64,000 bases of DNA from Alphaproteobacteria bacterium (GTDB lineage Bacteria; Pseudomonadota; Alphaproteobacteria; Micavibrionales; Micavibrionaceae), in contig NVUR01000019.1 in assembly GCA_002401965.1 (NCBI GenBank), positions 62,001-126,000 of the forward strand, in the 5' to 3' direction. The position numbers were made by a program, and so were the translations under genes. This document shows, piece by piece, positions 57,374 through 64,000 of the stretch. The notes beneath the pieces were generated by a model. It was not told where the DNA came from and made no database searches. It saw only the letters and a program-made list of their open reading frames with translations. How positions within the stretch are numbered: the stretch's first letter is position 1; every line of letters begins with the position of its first letter.

Positions 57374-58324
57374 TTATGCCACTGTTAAAATTCTGGGAAC
57401 TTTGAAGTTCACATTTTCCTGTGTAATAGATACTTCCTCTAACGTGACGTTGAAATAGGTGCGTGCCTTTTCAATCACTTCATCCACGAGATTTTCTGGC
57501 GCGGACGCCCCCGCACTTAAGCCCAGAATATTCACCCCATCTAGCCAAGCCCAATCCACCTCGTCAACGCGCTGCACCAACATTGATTTCGGACAACCAT
57601 TCAACGCAGCCACCTCTACCAAACGATTTGAATTTGATGAATTCGGCGCACCTAAAACCATAACCGCATCACTGATCGGCGCAATCGCCTTCATCGCCGC
57701 CTGACGGTTGGTCGTGGCATAACAAATATCCTCTTTACGCGGCCCTTTAATGTTGGGGAAACGCGCCTGCAACGCCGCCACAACATCCGCCGTATCATCA
57801 ACAGACAGAGTTGTTTGCGTGCAATATGCCAAGTTTTCCTGATCTGCAACCGCCAAAGCATTCACATCCGCGACATCTTCAACCAAAACAACCGCGCCAT
57901 CAGGCAGTTGCCCCATAGTACCAATGACTTCAGGGTGTCCTTCATGCCCGATCAAGATAACTTTATCGCCTGATTTATAATGACGTTCTGCTTCTCTATG
58001 CACCTTACTCACCAACGGGCATGTTGCATCAATATAAAACATGTTCCGCTCTTTTGCGCGTTGCGGTACAGATTTTGCCACACCATGCGCGGAGAAAATA
58101 ACAGGCTGGCCGTCATTTGGTATCTCCCCCAGATCCTCAACAAAAACAGCACCCTTTTCACGCAAAGAATCTACGACAAATTTGTTATGCACAATCTCGT
58201 GACGCACATAGACAGGCGCACCATATTTTTGTAACGCTAATTCCACAATTTGTATCGCACGATCAACCCCCGCACAAAATCCGCGCGGCGCCGCCAATAC
58301 TATTTTTAAGTCTCTTTTTTCCAT
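57374..58324 (-). CDS. ispH: 4-hydroxy-3-methylbut-2-enyl diphosphate reductase
   Basis: 316 residues. Last step of the MEP pathway, giving IPP and DMAPP. The Fe-S cluster cysteines are C17 ([11 protein letters not shown]), C102 ([13 protein letters not shown]) and C201 ([10 protein letters not shown]). Conserved His and the SAHG block ([12 protein letters not shown]) are present. It is first in the ispH/P-loop/rnhA group and divergent from the lipoprotein gene over 111 bases. Confidence 0.98.
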   Translation of the reverse strand: MEKRDLKIVLAAPRGFCAGVDRAIQIVELALQKYGAPVYVRHEIVHNKFVVDSLREKGAVFVEDLGEIPNDGQPVIFSAHGVAKSVPQRAKERNMFYIDATCPLVSKVHREAERHYKSGDKVILIGHEGHPEVIGTMGQLPDGAVVLVEDVADVNALAVADQENLAYCTQTTLSVDDTADVVAALQARFPNIKGPRKEDICYATTNRQAAMKAIAPISDAVMVLGAPNSSNSNRLVEVAALNGCPKSMLVQRVDEVDWAWLDGVNILGLSAGASAPENLVDEVIEKARTYFNVTLEEVSITQENVNFKVPRILTVA

Positions 58325-58435
58325 GCCCTTTTATAAGACGTTCTTTATAAAAAATCCATCCCCTTGCCTATTCTTGATTTGTTGCGTATTCTGTAGGGAA
58401 GAATACACGTCTCCTAAAATCAGGATTACATACTG

Positions 58436-59080
58436 GTGAAATACACAAAATACATAGCTTTATGCCTTTGCCTTATAAATTTGAGTGCCTGTCAGACTTT
58501 AACCAGTCTGCAAGATGATGTCAGTGATTTGGCCGCAGGAGAACTTCCGCCCACGCATGTTATCGGCGGAAAAACAGAGGCACTCCTCGCCAGTCCATGC
58601 CCGCAAGTTGAACTGGTCAGCGACCTCAGCTCACTCAGCGATTTTTCAACGCCAAATAGCCCCAGTGATAAAAACCTGATTTCGCGCGTGAATTTAAAAA
58701 GCGCGGCAAGCACCTGCAAACTTGCTTCTAAAAGTGCAATTGTTGACCTGACACTGATTTTTGATGGTGTCCTTGGCAATAAAGGCAGACAAAAGCCCTC
58801 GGATAAACCGTTCTTCTCCTATCCGTTTTTTATCGCAGTCACTGCGCCCAATGGAAAAATCATGGCTAAAGAAATATTCGCAGCTTCACTAACATACGGC
58901 GCGAACGAAAATGAACACACATACTTTGAAAAACTAAGACAGATTATTCCGATCAAAAACAAAGCCCATGCCAACCGCTATAAAGTTCTGATTGGCTTTC
59001 AAGTGACGCCAGACCAACTCGCCTATAATCGCGATCATATGGTTCCCGTTCCTGATAAAAAGAAAAACAAAACAAAATAA
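58436..59080 (+). CDS. Putative lipoprotein, unknown family
   Basis: 214 residues with a GTG start and a lipoprotein signal ending LSAC, Cys19. The mature part has conserved-looking SPCPQVELVSDLSSL and a beta-rich domain (SAIVDLTLIFDGVLGN, YPFFIAVTAPNGKIMAKEIF), then a Lys-rich end. CAGGA precedes the start by about 10 bases. It is probably co-transcribed with gmhA (13-base gap). No function can be assigned. Confidence 0.75.
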   Translation: MKYTKYIALCLCLINLSACQTLTSLQDDVSDLAAGELPPTHVIGGKTEALLASPCPQVELVSDLSSLSDFSTPNSPSDKNLISRVNLKSAASTCKLASKSAIVDLTLIFDGVLGNKGRQKPSDKPFFSYPFFIAVTAPNGKIMAKEIFAASLTYGANENEHTYFEKLRQIIPIKNKAHANRYKVLIGFQVTPDQLAYNRDHMVPVPDKKKNKTK

Positions 59081-59093
59081 GGGTCATTATTTA

Positions 59094-59705
59094 ATGTCTG
59101 CGTTTAATATGAATGAGTACTGGCAAGCGGAAATGCGCGACCATCTGGAAACCGCGCAAAAAACCGCTGATACTTTGAAAAATAATTTCCAGCATGTCCT
59201 GAATGCCTGCGTTAAAGCCATTCAATCAGGCAACAAAATCATGTTTCTCGGCAATGGTGGCAGTGCCGCCGACGCACAACACCTCGCGACAGAACTGACA
59301 GTGCGTTTCATCAATGATCGCGCCCCGATTGCGGCGATTGCCCTGACAACCGACACATCAACGTTAACCGCGGCTGGTAATGATTTCGGTTTTGACCATA
59401 TTTTTTCACGCCAAATTGATGCACTTGGTCATGCGGGGGATGTCATCATCGCGCTCAGCACATCAGGGAACAGCCCGAACATCATCAAAGCCCTTGAAAT
59501 GGCGCTATCCAAAAATATTATCACCATCGGCGTTTCTGGACGCGATGGCGGCAAGATGCCCCCGCTTTGCGATCACATGCTCATCGCCCCCTCAAACAGC
59601 ACCGCGCGCATTCAAGAAATGCACATCCTGCTCGGTCACATGCTCTGCGGTGGATTGGAACAATCCTTAGGGCTGGGGGCAATCTCTGACTATAAGAATG
59701 AGTGA
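59094..59705 (+). CDS. gmhA: Phosphoheptose isomerase
   Basis: 203 residues with a single SIS domain. It converts sedoheptulose 7-phosphate to D-glycero-D-manno-heptose 7-phosphate for lipopolysaccharide core. Blocks: GNGGSAADAQHLATELTVRF, ALTTDTSTLTAAGNDFGFDH and ALSTSGNSPNIIKALE, with the metal-binding His/Glu in IQEMHILLGHMLCGGLE. Its stop at 59705 abuts the end of the corC-like gene on the other strand with no spacing. Confidence 0.95.
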   Translation: MSAFNMNEYWQAEMRDHLETAQKTADTLKNNFQHVLNACVKAIQSGNKIMFLGNGGSAADAQHLATELTVRFINDRAPIAAIALTTDTSTLTAAGNDFGFDHIFSRQIDALGHAGDVIIALSTSGNSPNIIKALEMALSKNIITIGVSGRDGGKMPPLCDHMLIAPSNSTARIQEMHILLGHMLCGGLEQSLGLGAISDYKNE

Positions 59706-60965
59706 TTAACCCTCCGGTAATGTTACACGCACCAATGTAATTTGGTTTCTTTGCTTACGCACGACATCCATCTGAAAACCGTGAAAACGGAAAGACTGGT
59801 TAATATCAGGCACCATACGAGACTCAAATAAAATCAAACCTGCAATCGTCGCATATTCTTCATCAGGCAAACGCCAGTCAAATTCGCGGTTCAAGTCACG
59901 AATCGTAACTGCACCGTCAACAATATAGGAACCGTTAGATAATTCCCGCACGCCCGACATCGGTTCATCATGCTCATCATCAATCTCGCCAACGATTTCT
60001 TCCAAGATATCCTCTAACGTTACAACCCCCATGAACGAGCCATATTCATCAACGACAAGACTGAAATGCTCCTTACGCGCACGGAATGCTTGTAACTGAC
60101 CGTAAAGATTGGTCGTCTCAGGGATAAACCACGGTTTCATCGCGATACGTGCCAAGTCAATATTCTTTATATCCCCCCCCGTATCCAACAGCTCACGAAG
60201 CAGTTCCTTCGTATGGATAACACCAACAATATTATCCGAATTATCCCGCCACAAGGGAATCCGTGTGAACTGGCTTGCCAGAACCTGTTCAACAATTTTC
60301 TCCATTGGCTGTTCAACATCAATCATCACAACATTTTTTCGATGCACCATGATTTCATCAATATCAACATCCGCCAAATCCAGAATAGAGCGCAGCATCG
60401 CGCGTTGTTCCTGCACCGCCTTCGCCCCTTCGTGCATATCAATAACACCACGTAATAACTCTTGATGAGAACCACTATCGCCGCCCTTGGACATATCAAC
60501 ATTCATCATTTTAAGAACACGTCGCACAATCCATGTCACCGCCTCTGTTATGGGCGCAAACACAATAATGACCACACGAATAATGGGTGATATCCGCATT
60601 GCAACACTTTCTGCATGATAAAATGCATAGGTCTTAGGCAAAACTTCCGCAAAAATAAGCACCAAGACAGTCATCATAACTGTCGCAATAAGAACGCCAA
60701 TATCACCGAACATTTTCATCAAGACACTGGTTGCCAAGGCCGAAGCCAAAATATTCACCAAATTATTACCCAGCAAAAGCGCACCGATCATGCGGTCTTT
60801 TTGATCCCTGATACGATTAACCAGAGCCGCGCGCTTATTTCCCTCTTTCTCTCGCGACAATAACCGCGCCTTGGATGCCGCCGTAAACGCCGTTTCCGCG
60901 CCAGAGAAAAAACCCGACAGGATCAGTAATACAATAATCGCAATAATGGGAAATATAAGTTCCAT
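59706..60965 (-). CDS. CNNM/CorC (HlyC) family transporter
   Basis: 419 residues: a DUF21/CNNM membrane domain (about 1-190, with FSGAETAFTAASKARLLSRE and GNNLVNILASALATSVLM), a CBS pair (about 200-325, VDIDEIMVHRKNVVMIDVEQ; HFSLVVDEYGSFMGVVTLED) and a C-terminal CorC_HlyC domain (SYIVDGAVTIRDLNREF). The family handles Mg2+ efflux or resistance. It sits 8 bases after aroB, a usual alphaproteobacterial order. Confidence 0.94.
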   Translation of the reverse strand: MELIFPIIAIIVLLILSGFFSGAETAFTAASKARLLSREKEGNKRAALVNRIRDQKDRMIGALLLGNNLVNILASALATSVLMKMFGDIGVLIATVMMTVLVLIFAEVLPKTYAFYHAESVAMRISPIIRVVIIVFAPITEAVTWIVRRVLKMMNVDMSKGGDSGSHQELLRGVIDMHEGAKAVQEQRAMLRSILDLADVDIDEIMVHRKNVVMIDVEQPMEKIVEQVLASQFTRIPLWRDNSDNIVGVIHTKELLRELLDTGGDIKNIDLARIAMKPWFIPETTNLYGQLQAFRARKEHFSLVVDEYGSFMGVVTLEDILEEIVGEIDDEHDEPMSGVRELSNGSYIVDGAVTIRDLNREFDWRLPDEEYATIAGLILFESRMVPDINQSFRFHGFQMDVVRKQRNQITLVRVTLPEG

Positions 60966-60973
60966 GGTTGTTT

Positions 60974-62089
60974 TTAGTCCTGCTCTTTCAAAGATTGTGC
61001 CAGAATGTCACGCACCATATCTTCCGGTACATCTTGGGTTACAAACGCAGAACCAATCGCCTTAATCAAAATAAAAGTCATCTTGTTATCGACGGCTTTT
61101 TTGTCGCGCTGCATCGTTGCTATCAGATCGTCAACAATTGCGCTAAAACCAATATTCCCCGCATGCACAGGCAGCCCCATAACCTTAAAATGTTCACGAA
61201 CGCGCAAAGCATCTGCCCGCGGACACAGCCCCATTTTAACCGATAAATCAAACGCCATCACCGTGCCGATAGCAACACCTTCGCCATGCAGCAAAGTACC
61301 ATCATAACCCGCAGCAGCCTCCAAAGCGTGACCAAATGTATGCCCAAGATTAAGCAAAGCGCGTTTACCATGCTCGCGCTCATCCGCCTCGACAATCGCC
61401 GCCTTGGCCTTGCAACTGACATCAACCACGTGTGAGATGCTCTGCATATTAACATCAATAACAGAAGGGCCATTTACCTCCAGCCACTCAAAGAAATCCA
61501 GATCATCGATCAGACCATATTTCACCACTTCCGCATATCCGGCGCGAAGCTCACGCGCAGGCAGCGTTTTGAAAACATCCATATCCGCAATAACCGAAAC
61601 AGGCTGATAAAAATTCCCAACAAGATTTTTTCCGTATTGTGTATTAATACCAGTCTTCCCCCCGACGGAGCTATCCACCTGTGCCAACAATGATGTCGGA
61701 ATTTGCACATAAGGCACACCACGTAAAACCGTAGCCGCCGCGAATCCTGCCAAATCACCAATCACACCACCACCAACGGCAAACACAACCGAATTACGGT
61801 GAATATTATGCTCTAACATCCAATCATGTACCTCTTGCAAACGTGTATAGGATTTCGTCTTCTCACCATGTGGAAAAACCATAACCTCGCAAAACCCTGC
61901 GCCCGCCTGCTGCAACGTTTTTTGTAAAGCCCGCGCATAGGGTTCAACATTATCATCCGTGATTAAAAACATTTTCTTACCCTCAATATCAAAAGGTAAA
62001 AAATCACCAATGGAGGATAGAAGGTTTGCGCCGATTGCAATTTTATAACTGCGCGCCCCTAAATCAATTTCAACTAATTTTGTCTGCAT
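60974..62089 (-). CDS. aroB: 3-dehydroquinate synthase
   Basis: 371 residues. NAD- and metal-dependent cyclase making 3-dehydroquinate from DAHP. Visible blocks are VFAVGGGVIGDLAGFAAATV, PTSLLAQVDSSVGGKTGIN, the metal-ligand Glu in RAGYAEVVKYGLI, and His residues in LNLGHTFGHALEAAAGY and LLHGEGVAIG. It follows aroK by one base. Confidence 0.98.
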   Translation of the reverse strand: MQTKLVEIDLGARSYKIAIGANLLSSIGDFLPFDIEGKKMFLITDDNVEPYARALQKTLQQAGAGFCEVMVFPHGEKTKSYTRLQEVHDWMLEHNIHRNSVVFAVGGGVIGDLAGFAAATVLRGVPYVQIPTSLLAQVDSSVGGKTGINTQYGKNLVGNFYQPVSVIADMDVFKTLPARELRAGYAEVVKYGLIDDLDFFEWLEVNGPSVIDVNMQSISHVVDVSCKAKAAIVEADEREHGKRALLNLGHTFGHALEAAAGYDGTLLHGEGVAIGTVMAFDLSVKMGLCPRADALRVREHFKVMGLPVHAGNIGFSAIVDDLIATMQRDKKAVDNKMTFILIKAIGSAFVTQDVPEDMVRDILAQSLKEQD

Positions 62090-62090
62090 T

Positions 62091-62630
62091 TTACGTTCGG
62101 AGTTCCTGTATTATTGTGTTCACAACGCCCTGAATATCATTGGATGTATTGTCAACGTGAATATCCGCCTGAGCATATAGGCTTTCGCGTGCAGATAAAA
62201 GCTCTTCTAACTTTTTGCGAGGATTATCGCATTGTAATAACGGTCTAGTGTCATCATCGCCCAGACGCTCCAAAATTGTATCAACATCACAGCGCAACCA
62301 AACAGAAATCGCCCGCGCCTTGATATTTTTCATTATTCCCGCAACCGTCACCGCACCGCCACCCGTAGAGATAACACACGCGCCACGCCCTAACAGATAT
62401 TGCATTTTTTCTTGCTCTAACGTACGGAATGTCTTTTCCCCCTCATCGGCAAAAATTTGCGTAATCGGCTTCCCCTGCTCTTCCACAATTAAATCATCAC
62501 AATCATACAATGGACATTCCAATGCGCCAGACAAGGATTTCCCAAGCGCGCTCTTGCCGCAGCCCATCATCCCCACCAACACAATCGGTCTTTGCAAAAT
62601 ATCCTTGTCACTCTTTTTATCACTATTCAT
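62091..62630 (-). CDS. aroK: Shikimate kinase
   Basis: 179 residues. It phosphorylates shikimate. Walker A GMMGCGKS at 20-27, DCDDLIVEEQGKPITQIFAD for substrate binding, and GACVISTGGGAV. It is the first gene of aroK-aroB-corC, divergent from the small membrane protein at 62721. Confidence 0.97.
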   Translation of the reverse strand: MNSDKKSDKDILQRPIVLVGMMGCGKSALGKSLSGALECPLYDCDDLIVEEQGKPITQIFADEGEKTFRTLEQEKMQYLLGRGACVISTGGGAVTVAGIMKNIKARAISVWLRCDVDTILERLGDDDTRPLLQCDNPRKKLEELLSARESLYAQADIHVDNTSNDIQGVVNTIIQELRT

Positions 62631-62720
62631 GTGCTTGCCCTTTCAAAGCATCGCCATCTTTGCTATAGAATATCTTGTTTACAGATAGCCTTGAAACTTT
62701 ACAACATGAACTGATCGTTG

Positions 62721-62858
62721 ATGCCGTTCTTATTAAAAATAATTTTCGCCGTTCTTGTATTTATGATCGTGGGAGTAACAACCCTTTTGATAACAAAAGG
62801 CGTTTCCGTGCCACAGCACGAAGTCACAAAAACTATTTCGAATGATCGCTTTTTATGA
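62721..62858 (+). CDS. Small membrane protein (45 residues)
   Basis: An ATG at 62721 opens a 45-codon frame with one clear membrane helix (about residues 3-25, FLLKIIFAVLVFMIVGVTT) and a short polar tail. Its TGA overlaps the ATG of the next gene by one base (TGATG), which supports real, coupled translation. The ribosome binding site is weak. Unknown family; possibly a partner of the exported protein that follows. Confidence 0.55.
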   Translation: MPFLLKIIFAVLVFMIVGVTTLLITKGVSVPQHEVTKTISNDRFL

Positions 62859-64000
62859 TGATAAGACGAAGCAACATACATTTTGTATTATACACATTAA
62901 TAATCGCTGTCTTTGCATCAGGCGTACACGCACAAACTCAAAACACGAAATTCGAATCTATAGGGCTGTTTGATGCCAGCCACAAAAATTCATTAGGTGC
63001 AGGCATCTACCACCAATCAAGCCGCGCCGCGCTGACAAAACTTTTGGAACAAACAAAAGGCAGCCAATGGATTGCACTGGAAAGAGAAATAAACCACTTT
63101 CTTTTAACCACCGCTGATGCCTCTGCCATAAAGAATGATATCACCGTTTTACCAGGAAAAGACCTGTTCACCTTGCGCTTAAACGCCCTTTTAAAACGCG
63201 GGCTGAATAAGCAAGCCTTCGACCTGTTCACAAAAATACCAGATGAGATAACGCAAGATTCTCTAGCCTATTCAGGCGTGTTAAGCATGCTCTTGAATAA
63301 GGAAAAAGCACTGGCTTGTCTGGAAACAAAAACATTATTGCCCCGCTTTAAAGACAAACCATTTTGGCAAGAACTGAATGCCTATTGCACATTGTCTCTC
63401 TCAACACAGCCACACGAAGCCGAACAAAAAACCATCGAAAATTCGAATAAAAAGATTATACAATCGGTTCTATCCTCCGCAGATTTCAAATTCGAATATG
63501 AAACAGCGGTCTTTTCCGCCCTCTCCCCGCTGGAGCGTGCAATATTAACGGCAGAAGACAGAATCACACTGCAAAACGCCTATAAAGATACGCCCACGCA
63601 ACATATCGCCCCCCTCCTTCAACAATCGCACATTGATGACGAGACAAGAATTTTGCTCACCATGCAGGCCGTCAGGCATGGCATTCTTGAAATTAACGCG
63701 CTGACATCTTTATACGAATCCTTAAACGAAAAAGAGACACCCGTAAAAGGTATTGGTGAAATTGCTGCCTTATATGCAGAGACCCAAAAAGGCTGGATAC
63801 CAAAAAAACGCAGAGATAAAATAGAGCGCGCCTTTGCTCTGGCTGGAAAATACGGCGATTTATCACTGCTGCCATTCCTGCCCGTTTTAATGAAAATGGC
63901 GCCTGGCGACGATCTGTCCTTGATCAATGCAAAACGCAGCGCATATTTATCCTTATACAGCGACGCCCCTTTTCCCGCTGAATGGATTAAAGATTTACAG
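62858..64000 (+). CDS. Large exported helical protein, truncated by window end
   Basis: Open for 381 codons to the last base with no stop, so 3' truncated. A signal peptide (hydrophobic residues ~9-22, ending near VHAQ) precedes helix-rich sequence with TPR-like spacing: KDLFTLRLNALLKRGLNKQA, ALACLETKTLLPRF, GIGEIAALYAETQKGW and RDKIERAFALAGKYGD. Large exported proteins of unknown role lie beside aroK in some Rhodospirillales relatives; I do not claim homology. All minus-strand frames here are its shadows. It is coupled to the small membrane protein before it. Confidence 0.8.
   Translation, partial: MIRRSNIHFVLYTLIIAVFASGVHAQTQNTKFESIGLFDASHKNSLGAGIYHQSSRAALTKLLEQTKGSQWIALEREINHFLLTTADASAIKNDITVLPGKDLFTLRLNALLKRGLNKQAFDLFTKIPDEITQDSLAYSGVLSMLLNKEKALACLETKTLLPRFKDKPFWQELNAYCTLSLSTQPHEAEQKTIENSNKKIIQSVLSSADFKFEYETAVFSALSPLERAILTAEDRITLQNAYKDTPTQHIAPLLQQSHIDDETRILLTMQAVRHGILEINALTSLYESLNEKETPVKGIGEIAALYAETQKGWIPKKRRDKIERAFALAGKYGDLSLLPFLPVLMKMAPGDDLSLINAKRSAYLSLYSDAPFPAEWIKDLQ

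Noticed and set aside
62699-62881. 60-codon minus-strand frame downstream of aroK's start
   Set aside because: It is the complement of the more convincing small membrane gene at 62721-62858, which has a coupled overlap with the next gene.
63007-63927. Several short minus-strand frames near the window end
   Set aside because: All are shadows of the uninterrupted + frame 62858-64000 with a signal peptide.
1-64000. CRISPR arrays, insertion sequences, prophage
   Set aside because: No regularly spaced repeats, transposase, integrase or phage structural genes were found on either strand.

Overview
The window looks like chromosomal DNA of a free-living alphaproteobacterium with roughly mid-40s % GC by eye. 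The evidence is gene order: yqeY-dnaG-rpoD divergent from carAB; yajC-secD-secF followed by Mth938 (NDUFAF3-like) and squalene/phytoene-synthase-like (NDUFAF6-like) genes; aroK-aroB-CorC; ispH...rnhA; and nlpD-like next to pcm. A relative of Micavibrionales/Rhodospirillales is plausible, but that is inference. No phage, IS element, integrase or CRISPR array was seen.

Layout. 1-3370 (+): a truncated membrane/coiled-coil gene, leuD, leuB, an NfeD-like protein and a slipin. 3450-20130 (all -): one long type IV pilus locus. In transcription order it holds the extension ATPase, the PilC platform, a PilM/PilN-type fusion, a PilO-like and a MshK/PilP-like protein, an ABC ATPase, a TPR protein, the prepilin peptidase, PilT, PilU, an MshL-type lipoprotein secretin, an ABC-2 permease, a small anchored protein, a 7TM AraC-type regulator and one prepilin. 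20320-26414 (-): type II glutamine synthetase, rpoD, dnaG and yqeY, with a newly recognised 39-codon gene on the + strand between yqeY and dnaG. 26503-32458 (+): carA, carB, greA and a SIMPL protein. 32476-46697 is mostly (-): a small protein, the NDUFAF6-like protein, sodB (+), a 699-residue repeat protein, the NDUFAF3-like protein, secF, secD, yajC, a DUF3592 protein, the nlpD-like protein, pcm, a DUF4153 protein, an orphan gene and serS. 46810-55605 is mostly (+): N-formylglutamate amidohydrolase, an orphan, lipB (-), tRNA-Leu(GAG), maeB, mgtE, a GNAT acetyltransferase and a class A PBP. 55621-64000: an orphan, rnhA, a P-loop protein and ispH (-), a lipoprotein and gmhA (+), corC-like, aroB and aroK (-), then a small membrane protein and a large exported protein that runs off the window (+).

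Working together. The pilus locus supplies a nearly complete machine (secretin, alignment complex, platform, extension and two retraction ATPases, prepilin peptidase, major pilin) plus an ABC transporter split between its two ends and a membrane-bound regulator. The Sec genes sit with two complex I assembly homologues. Most of the rest is housekeeping: leucine, pyrimidine/arginine, shikimate, isoprenoid, lipoate and heptose synthesis, plus cell-wall growth.

Most notable are a two-copy structured repeat lying just before leuB and carB, with terminal inverted arms that include the ribosome binding site and a central hairpin with compensatory base changes, and an orphan gene bounded by a perfect 19-bp direct repeat of the serS 3' end.
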